Source: an uncultured Sanguibacteroides sp. (lineage in GTDB: Bacteria > Bacteroidota > Bacteroidia > Bacteroidales > Marinifilaceae). Taken from it: DNA of 64,000 bases. Made by a program: the position numbers and the translations under genes. Below, one piece after another: positions 10,510-18,278 of this stretch. The notes beneath the pieces were generated by a model. The model was given only the letters and a program-made list of their open reading frames with translations. It had not been told where the DNA came from and searched no databases. The stretch's first letter is position 1; each line of letters begins with the position of its first letter. Location: positions 62,001 to 126,000 of the forward strand of contig NZ_UQRQ01000009.1 of assembly GCF_900543425.1 (NCBI RefSeq), in the 5' to 3' direction.

Positions 10510-10527
10510 GGTTTGAAATTACCATGG
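10506..10527. promoter_or_regulatory. Inverted repeat spanning the start codon of the 10126-10509 gene
   Basis: CCATGGT at 10506-10512 and ACCATGG at 10521-10527 form 7-bp arms with an 8-base spacer. The left arm contains the ATG of the downstream gene on the minus strand, so an RNA hairpin here would hide the start codon. This is seen in the sequence; a regulatory role is inference. Confidence 0.45.
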
Positions 10528-10548
10528 CAATGGACAAAAGGAAAGGAC

Positions 10549-10578
10549 AAAAAAAGGCGCAACCCCACAGTTACGCCC
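10549..10578 (-). terminator. Hairpin with T tract between two small late genes
   Basis: On the minus strand GGCGTAAC pairs with GTTGCGCC (one G-U pair), immediately followed by seven T and then GTCC. It has the form of an intrinsic terminator, after the 10600 gene and before the 10509 gene. Confidence 0.65.
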
Positions 10579-10599
10579 TATATAGTCACATAAATCTAC

Positions 10600-10836
10600 C
10601 TATAAAAAACCTTTTTTCTGTTTGTCTTCCCGGACTTCTCTCCGGATTCTCATCGTCGTTTCGATGTAACGTTCCAGATCCACCGGATTCTTGTAATTAT
10701 CTTTCACGGCATCACGGATCGTTTGTTCAAACTCCTTATCATACTTGTCATAATTAATCTTTCCGGTTCCATTATCCTTTGAACGGAAGAATATCACGAT
10801 GATAAAAACTAATATGGCAACTCCGATAAAAAACAT
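10600..10836 (-). CDS. Small single-membrane-span phage protein
   Basis: From the ATG at 10836 the protein has 78 residues: an N-terminal hydrophobic helix (about MFFIGVAILVFIIVIFF) and a charged helical tail. The frame extends upstream to a TTG at 10881, which overlaps a TGA from another frame. The ATG start is preferred because it places the membrane segment right at the N-terminus. The function is unknown; membrane insertion late in infection could mean a lysis accessory or tail-associated role, but there is no specific evidence. Confidence 0.5.
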   Translation of the reverse strand: MFFIGVAILVFIIVIFFRSKDNGTGKINYDKYDKEFEQTIRDAVKDNYKNPVDLERYIETTMRIRREVREDKQKKGFL

Positions 10837-10945
10837 ACTTTGATTTTCAACAAATATACAACTATTTTTCCTCTTTTTCAACTCGTGGCGGTACGATATC
10901 CAGCTCTAAGGATCACTCCCACCAATCGCTTCAGTTCCACCTCGG

Positions 10946-11080
10946 TCAAATCTGTATTATTTGTTTGAGTAAAGTATCGAAACGAGCTTTACGAAGTTCC
11001 ATATTCTTAATTTCACATTGCCAAATAATAAAATCCAATTCATTATTATTTTTTGAAGCTAAATACCAATGAATAACCAT
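10946..11080 (-). CDS. Doubtful short ORF
   Basis: 44 codons from an ATG at 11080, overlapping the end of the next upstream gene by 35 bases. A longer version starting at 11167 would overlap by 122 bases and is unlikely. Another frame stays open for about 35 codons after its end (down to the TGA at 10878-10880) and gives a plausible continuation (ELKRLVGVILRAGY). This may be one gene broken or joined by a frameshift. Confidence 0.3.
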   Translation of the reverse strand: MVIHWYLASKNNNELDFIIWQCEIKNMELRKARFDTLLKQIIQI

Positions 11081-11477
11081 TATACCCCCCCGCAATATTC
11101 CATTCCGGTTCAACCTCCAAACTTCCTCTTTCCAATTCTCGGAGCAATGGATGATTTTCGTCAGCATCAGCGATCAGTTTCGATTTAATACCATCAATTA
11201 CCTCCAGCAAACGCTCGTACATTTTAAACTCCATTTTCTCCGTCATTCCGGATTTCGTCCCATTTTCCAACACGTAAAGCAAACAAATATTCTCATCCAC
11301 CGTGTTATCTGCCGATCCTGTACCCATGGCAGAAGGGTAAACCAAAGCCATAATTGTACCTGCTTTACCTTGCAATTTTTTTCTGAGATGTTCTTCCATT
11401 ACCACCATTAAGAAACACAATCCCATTTCGTCTGCCAACACCTCGAAATACCGCTTAAAATCATTCAGTTTTACCAT
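11046..11477 (-). CDS. Phage tail-terminator / completion-type protein (inferred)
   Basis: 143 residues. Nothing matches a known motif, but the size and the position between connector-type genes and the tape measure are those of head-tail joining or tail terminator proteins. The start overlaps the stop of the 299-residue gene by 17 bases, indicating coupled translation. The functional label is inference from gene order. Confidence 0.6.
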   Translation of the reverse strand: MVKLNDFKRYFEVLADEMGLCFLMVVMEEHLRKKLQGKAGTIMALVYPSAMGTGSADNTVDENICLLYVLENGTKSGMTEKMEFKMYERLLEVIDGIKSKLIADADENHPLLRELERGSLEVEPEWNIAGGYNGYSLVFSFKK

Positions 11478-12360
11478 TTCTATTATTCTTTTGCTCCATT
11501 CGTTTATGTTCCAAATGCCAATGATAGAGCTTTAACAAAACCGTGTATAAGTTTGTCCGATTCACGTCCTCCAACGTCCCGAACGTCCCAGACTCCGCAA
11601 CGCTCATCAATACTCCGGTCAAACCAAGATCCTTCTCCCCCAATTCATCACCTCCAGACTGTTTAAAAAGTCCCCGGAACGAGATCCGATTACCGTCCAC
11701 CTCAATATCCCCGGTTTTAAAAAAGTTATCACACGCCGCAAACCATGAATAAATAATAAATCTATCCACTAACGCAACCCGTCTCCACCATCTTGCCCTC
11801 CGGACACATTCATTTGCATTAAATTCTACTCGGATATCGTTATCCATTTTTCCCTTTCGCCTCGCCCTGTAAAGCACAGCACACAACTTATTCAAATCAT
11901 TCTCGTCCTTGTGTTCCACGTAACGCCGGAAGAAATCGAACGCCACAATGTACTCCCCGAATGTAATATTAAACAAGGCTTCCGATGGACCGTACACTCG
12001 CTTCATGCCCCTCCGGATTACCGGTATCACGTTTCCTATCCTGTTATACTCAAAAAGCTGCTGTCCACTCTGTTCCTGAAACATGAAATTTATCGTGTCT
12101 GCCGCCATAACCACATTCAAATACTTTTGCGCAAGTTGCTCCTCCGTCAACATTCTTTCCTTTCTCTCATGCCTCTTTTTACGCTTTATCCCGGTTAGAA
12201 AATACAACACCCGAATCTTAAATTCGGTCATACCAATATTACCCCCTATTAGCCGGAGGACTTGCCTAAAAATAAAACGGATCTGCTCCCGGTTACACTC
12301 GTCCCATGACGCCGGATACGCCACCTTTTTTCTTATCTCCGGGATCTCGATCGTGTTCAT
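11461..12360 (-). CDS. Phage protein, possible tail-assembly factor
   Basis: 299 residues, strongly basic and helical. The C-terminal part (GTFGTLEDVNRTNLYTVLLK, then a helix ending in charged residues) resembles small assembly-chaperone-type tails found ahead of tape measure genes in Bacteroidetes phages; that comparison is from memory and is weak. The start overlaps the preceding gene stop by 4 bases (ATGA). A structural or assembly role is likely from context. Confidence 0.55.
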   Translation of the reverse strand: MNTIEIPEIRKKVAYPASWDECNREQIRFIFRQVLRLIGGNIGMTEFKIRVLYFLTGIKRKKRHERKERMLTEEQLAQKYLNVVMAADTINFMFQEQSGQQLFEYNRIGNVIPVIRRGMKRVYGPSEALFNITFGEYIVAFDFFRRYVEHKDENDLNKLCAVLYRARRKGKMDNDIRVEFNANECVRRARWWRRVALVDRFIIYSWFAACDNFFKTGDIEVDGNRISFRGLFKQSGGDELGEKDLGLTGVLMSVAESGTFGTLEDVNRTNLYTVLLKLYHWHLEHKRMEQKNNRNGKTE

Positions 12361-13307
12361 ATCGAAAAGAATTTTTCCCGGCGATAATCCGTATCCTTCT
12401 TCTTGTAACTCGATGCTGGATTCCGAGATGCGATATACCCCTGCAAATCGACAGCCAACGCCTCGGCGTCTGCCTCGTAAGACATCGATACAAACCTAAT
12501 CATTTCCATCGTTGCCGGGGTACTCGCTTTCAACGTCTGCCTTTCGGACGTGAATTTCGTCACCACGCCATCCGGCAACACCTGCACGGGAAAACGCTTC
12601 ACAGCCTTCGCCATAACTCTTAAAGGAATTATCTGCCGGCAAAGCTCCACGATCTTCCGATCATCCGCCTCCGGCTCCCCTTGTATTATACTTTCCTTTA
12701 TAGATTTATACCGATCATTTCCAAGGTAAGATATCAAGTTCCGATCCTCCAGCTTCACCATGGGCAACACACGCAAGTAAAATACCCGGCTATTATCAAT
12801 CGGCACAACCTCGTTAAACTCCTTTGCGTTTTTCACGAACAAGGAATTTATATCCTTCCTCTGCTCGCTATCTTTCCATTCCGGAACACTATCAATCTGT
12901 TTATCCAGGTAAGAAATCAAACGATCTATCGCTTTGTTTGCTTTCTTCCGGAGGGCAGCATCATCTCTCGCTATTTGCCATTCCCACGGCAGGCTCTCGG
13001 AATCCTTGTCGAGTTTCACCTTCCGACCGGACTCCTCATGGCTCACATCCGTATTTTCCGCATACGATAGATAGGCTAAAAGCCCGATCGCACGCTGAAA
13101 AAACGGAATTAACCCCACATACACGCCCTCGCTTTCTCCATCCACGTAAGCTTTACTAACTTTTTTATAAATTTCATCTCCCACGATCTCGATCAACTCC
13201 TCGGTTGCAATTTCGACATCAGACAACAAGTTATTAAAATCTGCCGTGGCATAAAGAAAACTAACGTGTTTTCTAAGTTCCCCTGTACTCTTAAACAAAA
13301 TATCCAT
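12357..13307 (-). CDS. Phage head-tail connector-type protein
   Basis: 316 residues, helical. It is encoded 1 base after the portal gene stop and overlaps the next gene by 4 bases. Proteins of this size directly after the portal in Bacteroidetes prophages are often annotated as a DUF6712-like family; I believe this one belongs there but cannot confirm it. A head-tail connector or adaptor function is inferred. Confidence 0.6.
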   Translation of the reverse strand: MDILFKSTGELRKHVSFLYATADFNNLLSDVEIATEELIEIVGDEIYKKVSKAYVDGESEGVYVGLIPFFQRAIGLLAYLSYAENTDVSHEESGRKVKLDKDSESLPWEWQIARDDAALRKKANKAIDRLISYLDKQIDSVPEWKDSEQRKDINSLFVKNAKEFNEVVPIDNSRVFYLRVLPMVKLEDRNLISYLGNDRYKSIKESIIQGEPEADDRKIVELCRQIIPLRVMAKAVKRFPVQVLPDGVVTKFTSERQTLKASTPATMEMIRFVSMSYEADAEALAVDLQGYIASRNPASSYKKKDTDYRREKFFSI

Positions 13308-13308
13308 A

Positions 13309-14658
13309 CTAAATATTATTTATCGTTCGCTTACCCGGTGCAACTTCTTCCTCCCGGAGAACCACTTTATGGTAAAAGCCTATCCGCCATTCCGTCTCCG
13401 GAAAATTAATCTTAATCGCTTGATTTATCGACTGCAAAATAATCTCTTCCGGAATCGACGTGTCCGAAGCCAGATAAAGCTTCAGTGCATACAACATTTC
13501 AGATCCGGACGAAAGCTTTCCATCCACCATAATATTACTAAGAGCCGGATGCAACCCGATCCCCGAAGTTGTTGCGCTATCCGCCTTCTCGCTCACCTTC
13601 AACTGTGCCTCTATATAATCCCGGATTTTTTGGTCGATCGGAGTAACTTTCCACTCCCACGCTTTCCCGTCATCATCCCGCATTGTGATCGTGTGAAAAA
13701 ACTTCCCGACATTCCGCTTCCCGGACAAAGCCTCTGCCAACTTTCGCATAACCTCGTCTTTGTGATCTTCCAACATATCGGAATGGTACTCGACATTCTC
13801 CCTCGTGCATTTCTCTTTCAGTCTCTCCTCCCACGTGTCCCAATATTGCTGCGGAGACTCGATATGAAACGCTACATTGATCGAATTATCAGTAATATGT
13901 TTCAGTATTACCGGCACGTCAGAGCTGCGCCGGATCCAGTTCAACGAGCCATAAAACGAGGGTATTGAATAAAGATTCCTTGCGTACGAGTAGCTATTAT
14001 GATATGCCATTGATACCGGGTACCGGAATGGGGCACGCACATTGAACACGGAATAAGAAGTAATCCCTTTCACGCACTCGTTCTCGAAATCTCCTACATG
14101 TATCTGTCTAACATCCTCCAATTTACGGGATTCTACCCACCCCAAACGGGCATCAATTCCCGGTACGATTTCAAGTTTAGCAATACGAGCAGCCCTCCCG
14201 ATCCGTGCCCCCTTGGTTAAAAATATCTTATCAAAATACCCGTGCAAATACTTGTACTCGACCATCGCCATTTCGATATATCGTAATACATCCCAAGAGT
14301 TAAGCCAATTCCATATCTCCCGATCGTAGCCCCATTCCCGTGTTACATCCCCACCTTCGTATTTCTTCCGGTACAATTCAGGTCCCTGCCCGTATAACAA
14401 CCCCTTCTCACGTTCCAGAATACCAGGGGCAAGATTATTTTCGTCCATTATATTCCGGATCTCCACCGGCAGGTTATTCCCCACCCCATACGGCACAACC
14501 TCTTTACCGCACACGATTTGCGGATCAGCCTCCCATACTTTCGCATCAGGAACACCCGAAGCCCCCCAAGAAGACATTCCAACATACATACCGGTACCCA
14601 CTCCAGGAATACCGACTAACCTCGACTTACCCACTCTTTCAATAGAAACACCACTCAT
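13309..14658 (-). CDS. Phage portal protein
   Basis: 449 residues. Features of portal proteins are visible: an N-terminal segment with 'ILEREKGLLYGQGPELY' (clip/stem entry), a central region with repeated Tyr/Ser-rich strands, and a C-terminal 'SSGSEMLYALKLYL...' helix followed by 'FPETEWRIGFY'. The portal is the dodecameric DNA channel of the capsid and docks the terminase. It is transcribed after the terminase genes, separated from them by the divergent plus-strand island. Confidence 0.8.
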   Translation of the reverse strand: MSGVSIERVGKSRLVGIPGVGTGMYVGMSSWGASGVPDAKVWEADPQIVCGKEVVPYGVGNNLPVEIRNIMDENNLAPGILEREKGLLYGQGPELYRKKYEGGDVTREWGYDREIWNWLNSWDVLRYIEMAMVEYKYLHGYFDKIFLTKGARIGRAARIAKLEIVPGIDARLGWVESRKLEDVRQIHVGDFENECVKGITSYSVFNVRAPFRYPVSMAYHNSYSYARNLYSIPSFYGSLNWIRRSSDVPVILKHITDNSINVAFHIESPQQYWDTWEERLKEKCTRENVEYHSDMLEDHKDEVMRKLAEALSGKRNVGKFFHTITMRDDDGKAWEWKVTPIDQKIRDYIEAQLKVSEKADSATTSGIGLHPALSNIMVDGKLSSGSEMLYALKLYLASDTSIPEEIILQSINQAIKINFPETEWRIGFYHKVVLREEEVAPGKRTINNI

Positions 14659-14927
14659 CTCATCGTTATTTTTTCACCGTTAAAATTCAGCAAACAAGGC
14701 AAATAGAACTGTCTCGCCTTGCAAATATCATAGTCATAATAAGGTATTAACACATCTGCATTACGGTAGGATTTAGCGTCCGCTTTCTTTCGCAATACAG
14801 CTTTATGCACGAACACGACTCCCTCCGTCGTGTTCGTGCTGCTATTGTAACTCATAAAGGAGAAACTAAACGCCCGCCCCTGGGCTGTCTGCTTTCTCAT
14901 CCTCGCTATTGCTTCGTATAGTTTCAT
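14655..14927 (-). CDS. Small phage protein preceding the portal
   Basis: 90 residues from ATG 14927; the frame extends two codons to a TTG. It contains 'FSFSFMSYNSSTNTTEGV' and 'FVHKAVLRKK', with no known family. The end overlaps the portal start by 4 bases. It is probably a minor head protein or regulator in the late operon. It is the first gene left of the 550-base divergent intergenic region. Confidence 0.6.
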   Translation of the reverse strand: MKLYEAIARMRKQTAQGRAFSFSFMSYNSSTNTTEGVVFVHKAVLRKKADAKSYRNADVLIPYYDYDICKARQFYLPCLLNFNGEKITMR

Positions 14928-15123
14928 ACACAATAATACTTTTTATCCTATCCCATGGAAAGGACAAAAGATAATCTCACGGCTACACACGAAAAGGTAT
15001 CCGACAAAAAGTCGGCTGTCTGGTTAGAAAAATCACCCCACTCCCGGAAAAGCGGTAAACCAATGTTTTATTTTGCCGCACCGCCCCCATCGGGGGCTGT
15101 CATATATCAACTTTCATATAGGC

Positions 15124-15139
15124 ATTTGCGATCGCAAAT
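15124..15139. promoter_or_regulatory. Perfect 16-bp palindrome ATTTGCGATCGCAAAT
   Basis: ATTTGCGA and TCGCAAAT form a perfect dyad in the divergent intergenic region between portal-side and accessory genes. It has the form of an operator for a dimeric repressor; a packaging-related site near the terminase is the alternative. The protein partner is unknown. Confidence 0.5.
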
Positions 15140-15400
15140 TAAGTTGAGGGCGGTCGGGGTCTTCTTTGTGTTATTTGCGTTTTGTTTCTTCAAAAAAACG
15201 CAAAATATTGATTTTCAATACATAATTTACACACATTCTAAATAACGGCTTCATTATTTGCCTTTAGAGAAACTCAATACACCCGAAATAACAAAAAAGA
15301 GTAAAAAAATTTATTAAGCATTTTATCACGGTCTTTGGTATATTTTCGCCCACATTTACACGCAATTCACTAAATATCAATTCATTATCATCATAAATCA

Positions 15401-15432
15401 CTTGCTTAGAATATCATTTTTTCGTATATTTG
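15401..15432 (+). promoter_or_regulatory. Bacteroidetes-type promoter for the accessory pair
   Basis: TATATTTG at 15425-15432 fits the -7 consensus TAnnTTTG exactly. CTTG at 15401-15404 lies 20 bases upstream as a weak -33 element. The start codon at 15483 is about 50 bases downstream. Confidence 0.65.
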
Positions 15433-15453
15433 TATAGTGAAAGTCACTCACTA

Positions 15454-15485
15454 ACAGAGTTTTAATATTAAAAATTTAAGTCATG
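15454..15485 (+). repeat. Leader repeat, copy 1
   Basis: ACAGAGTTTTAA followed by an A/T run and AAGTCATG directly before the 15483 gene. The same arrangement, preceded in both cases by GTCAC, recurs before the 16009 gene. The A-rich segment is probably the ribosome entry region; the strict reuse suggests joint translational control or a duplicated expression cassette. Confidence 0.6.
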
Positions 15486-15947
15486 GAAAAGAAAAATGAA
15501 AAAAAGGAAGAAGCTAAAAATTTAGCTGTTGTAAAAGTTGAAAACCAAAAGGCAGAAACCCCGAAAAAGGAATTTACAACTGAGGAGATTAAAAAAATTA
15601 TTGCCGAAAACGAAGCGTTAAAAAAGAAAGCAAGTAATGAACCGCAGAACTTTGAAGAAAAAATCGAATATTTTCTTGACAAAAAGGAAAAAATTTACCA
15701 GTTAAGCAAATTAGACACTACGCATTTGAAATTAACCGAGCATTTAGATGAAATTCAAGGGCTTACGACAGAGGATGAATTTACATGTCGCGAGTACATT
15801 TTAAGTGTAGCGAAACCAAACGCTTACCGCAACGACGAAGACGTTTTCAAAATGAATAATCCTGTGATTATCGGTGACGTGATTAAATTCGTTTTGAGCC
15901 GTATCGAGGAAAAACAAGAAACTTTAAAAGCTGCAATCGCTTTATAA
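15483..15947 (+). CDS. Lysine/glutamate-rich accessory phage protein
   Basis: 154 residues on the plus strand, opposite to all surrounding prophage genes. The N-terminal 60 residues are a charged, probably disordered Lys/Glu-rich segment. Residues about 65-150 are a compact helical part with 'KEKIYQLSKLDTTHLKLTEH' and 'TCREYILSV'. No family is recognised. It has its own promoter and is followed by a hairpin and a second gene with a closely similar leader. It behaves like a moron (independently expressed cargo). Confidence 0.75.
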   Translation: MEKKNEKKEEAKNLAVVKVENQKAETPKKEFTTEEIKKIIAENEALKKKASNEPQNFEEKIEYFLDKKEKIYQLSKLDTTHLKLTEHLDEIQGLTTEDEFTCREYILSVAKPNAYRNDEDVFKMNNPVIIGDVIKFVLSRIEEKQETLKAAIAL

Positions 15948-15951
15948 TAAA

Positions 15952-15980
15952 AAAGGGGGATGAAGTCACCATCCCCCCTT
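15952..15980 (+). terminator. G/C-rich hairpin between the two accessory genes
   Basis: AAGGGGGATG and CATCCCCCCTT pair around an AAGTCAC loop, 5 bases after the stop codon. No long T tract follows, so it may act as a partial terminator or attenuator rather than a full stop. Confidence 0.55.
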
Positions 15981-16011
15981 ACAGAGTTTTAACTTAAATA
16001 ATTAAGTCATG
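15981..16011 (+). repeat. Leader repeat, copy 2
   Basis: ACAGAGTTTTAA, an A/T run and AAGTCATG directly before the 16009 gene, matching copy 1 at 15454-15485. Confidence 0.6.
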
Positions 16012-16434
16012 AGCAAAGGTAAACAATTTCTTGAAACAAGAAAAAAACTAATTGAAGCTTCACGCTTAGCGCAGAAAATAAGAAACGAAAGAGAGTTAGA
16101 AATGACTATTAATCAAATATTATTAGAAATCATTTACGACACGGACGGAGCAATAGAATTTAATACATTCAACCAGTGGCAAAAAAAAGGCTACACGGTG
16201 ATTAAAGGTATGACATCATACAAGGTTTGGGGGCAACCTCTCAACAAACAAGAACAAGAAAAAAAGAAACAACAAGAAAAGGAACAGGGAAAAGAAAATG
16301 ACGAAGGTGAATTTATGTTTTTTCCCGTCTGTTATTTGTTTTCAGACAAGCAAGTGCACAAGTTAGATAAATCTCCCAAGGAAGAAAAAGAACCCGAAAA
16401 TAATGTCAAAGAAGTCGAATTTTTAGAACTATAA
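16009..16434 (+). CDS. ArdC-N-like accessory protein (possible anti-restriction)
   Basis: 141 residues. Residues about 45-75 read IEFNTFNQWQKKGYTVIKG followed by 'SYKVWG', and near 105-115 'FFPVCYLFSDKQV'. This order (TFNQW, GYxVxKG, WG, then xxFFPVxxLFSxxQ) is that of the N-terminal ssDNA-binding domain of ArdC-type anti-restriction proteins. The metallopeptidase part of full ArdC is absent, and a Lys/Glu/Gln-rich linker interrupts the domain. It is the second gene of an independent plus-strand pair inside the late region. Anti-defence activity is a hypothesis from this partial resemblance. Confidence 0.6.
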   Translation: MSKGKQFLETRKKLIEASRLAQKIRNERELEMTINQILLEIIYDTDGAIEFNTFNQWQKKGYTVIKGMTSYKVWGQPLNKQEQEKKKQQEKEQGKENDEGEFMFFPVCYLFSDKQVHKLDKSPKEEKEPENNVKEVEFLEL

Positions 16435-16476
16435 CACGCACACCCTGCGAAGGCGGGGTATTCGTGTGTCCGTGCT
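16435..16476 (+). terminator. Hairpin at the convergent junction with terminase
   Basis: An imperfect stem pairs ACACG...CACCC..GC with GC..GGGT...CGTGT, followed within about 15 bases by a CTTTTTATT stretch. It ends the accessory pair facing the large terminase gene. Confidence 0.5.
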
Positions 16477-16544
16477 ACTTTTTATTATTCAGATGCCATA
16501 ACAAAAAGTAGCAAAAACTAAGCTTCTAACCCTGCATAAAAAAA

Positions 16545-18278
16545 TCATCCGGCTCCCACCACGGAACCACCTTGCCGCACCTTCGTGTACTTCAGCCATT
16601 TTTTTCTCATCACCAAATATTTAAAGGAATCAGAGAAGTTTGTTGATTCATACAGCAAACGGCTAACAGGCAATCCCTCCGATCGTTTGTCTTTACTAAT
16701 CCGTTTCTTACCCTTGTATTCTACAATTTTCACAGGAGCGATTTCCAGAGAACATTTTAGCGGTTTCGCATGATACATATCAATCAACACACGAGGTAGA
16801 TTCGGGTTATTCCCGGAGAATAGTTCCATCATAAAGTCATACTCGTCCCAAGTGTAGATTGTCCCTTGGTTACGGCTCTCCAAAATCACAGTCCACCCCG
16901 TCGATTTATCGTTCCGGTCTTTCTCGATCGCTTGCTTTACTTTAGCCGCCAGATCCTGTTTTACTTTCTCGTATTGATTACCGGCACGATCGTAATACAA
17001 ACGCAATTCTTTTTTCTCGTGAAGCTTAAAATAAGCCAAGAAGTTATCAGCCAATTCACGGATCCACTCCGGGGGTAAAGTATGCAAACACTTCAAAACA
17101 CGATAATCTTTACCTTGCTCCTGCCCAAACGTCATGGATATCATGTTTCCAAAGTCCATCCCTGCTTCAATGGGTTCATCCATCCGGAGATATTTCAATA
17201 TCCTGCAATCCTCCCGGTCACGCACACCAAATTCAGCACTGTATTTCTCCGTAGATCCGTCAGAGTAATAGTTTTCCGATTTTATCGCCGGATAAAATTT
17301 ATTACCCTGGCTAAGGCGGGGTTTCGTCGAAAGTATAGCTGTCAACACGTCTTCAAGATCGCCCTCGAATTCGTCCTCGAAATATTCGGGGCGAAGGATT
17401 GCCGCATTAATGTAAGAGGACGCCACGTAGAAAAAAGTTGATTTCTGCCGGATGGCATTATATCTCTCTTTCCAACGATCATAAAGCCGTTGTTTGTTCC
17501 GAATCTCTTTTTCATCCCCGGACTCCTTTGCTATAATTAGTTCTTCTGTCACCTCGTTCATCACAAACGCCACCCGAAGGATATCCATTACCTGCTTTTT
17601 ATCCATTCGCTTGGCTTGCTTTAATATCCAGTCGTACTCGTAGGCGTTATTTGGGTTCGGCATATCCGTAATAAAGGTCTGTCCCCGGTAATAGACGCTT
17701 TTTCCATACTTCACGTAATATCCGCGTAAAGCCTTAGTGAGCTTTGCGATCTTCGCTTCCTGGAAATACTTTGATTCGTCACCGAACACGTGTACAAACG
17801 AGTTTCCGGCAGCGGCAGAAGGACGATCCAAGCTTATAAAAGTTATATTTAAACCAGTGAAGAAAATCATCCTGTGCTTCCATGACAATATTCTGTTATA
17901 CGGTTTCCAAAATTGCTCCCGAAGATGCTCCGGACACGCCTTGAGCATTTCGGGGGTAACCTCCGGAGGCTCCTGCTCGACGACGTAATGAACACCCTCT
18001 CTAAACCCCTTCCGATCCAAGCCATCCAAGAGTATCGGAAGAATGTTTTTTGTCAGATTATTATACGTGTCTGACACCAGAGCTACCGGGGCACCAGGCA
18101 ACTCGTAAATCATATCAATCAGACGCTCTGTAAAAAAATCATTCGTTTTCCCGGATCCACGACCAGCAATCAAAAACAAATTCCTCGGTTTGATTAGCGC
18201 AACTAACTGTGCTAACCAGTTTGAGTACAATATTCCAACCCGCTTACTTTTTATATCAAGCTTCTTCTTCGTTGCCAT
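16545..18278 (-). CDS. terL: Terminase large subunit
   Basis: 577 residues from ATG 18278 (MATKKKLDIK); the frame is open 11 codons further to 18311. Counting from the longer start, GRGSGKT (residues 50-56) is the Walker A motif and HVFGDE (about 174-179) the Walker B. 'AGMDFGNM' and 'LRLYYDRAGNQY' carry Asp residues expected for the RNase-H-like nuclease half. The enzyme packages DNA into the prohead and cuts concatemers. It overlaps the small subunit gene by 23 bases. The shorter start is preferred because it reduces the overlap. The 3' end faces the plus-strand accessory pair. Confidence 0.9.
   Translation of the reverse strand: MATKKKLDIKSKRVGILYSNWLAQLVALIKPRNLFLIAGRGSGKTNDFFTERLIDMIYELPGAPVALVSDTYNNLTKNILPILLDGLDRKGFREGVHYVVEQEPPEVTPEMLKACPEHLREQFWKPYNRILSWKHRMIFFTGLNITFISLDRPSAAAGNSFVHVFGDESKYFQEAKIAKLTKALRGYYVKYGKSVYYRGQTFITDMPNPNNAYEYDWILKQAKRMDKKQVMDILRVAFVMNEVTEELIIAKESGDEKEIRNKQRLYDRWKERYNAIRQKSTFFYVASSYINAAILRPEYFEDEFEGDLEDVLTAILSTKPRLSQGNKFYPAIKSENYYSDGSTEKYSAEFGVRDREDCRILKYLRMDEPIEAGMDFGNMISMTFGQEQGKDYRVLKCLHTLPPEWIRELADNFLAYFKLHEKKELRLYYDRAGNQYEKVKQDLAAKVKQAIEKDRNDKSTGWTVILESRNQGTIYTWDEYDFMMELFSGNNPNLPRVLIDMYHAKPLKCSLEIAPVKIVEYKGKKRISKDKRSEGLPVSRLLYESTNFSDSFKYLVMRKKWLKYTKVRQGGSVVGAG

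Larger units (their letters stand above)
14934..15482. other. Divergent intergenic region with several inverted repeats
   Basis: About 550 bases without a convincing gene between the leftward portal transcript and the rightward accessory pair. It holds a short hairpin CCGAC/GTCGG near 15000, a C/G-rich stem (CCGCCCCC followed by GGGGGC) near 15080-15100, a perfect 16-bp palindrome at 15124-15139 and a very A/T-rich stretch before the plus-strand promoter. Leftward promoter(s) for the portal operon must also lie here; I could not find a full consensus. Confidence 0.6.

Noticed and set aside
10946..11167. 73-codon version of the short ORF before the tape measure region
   Set aside because: It overlaps the supported 143-residue gene by 122 bases; a shorter start or a frameshifted gene is more likely.
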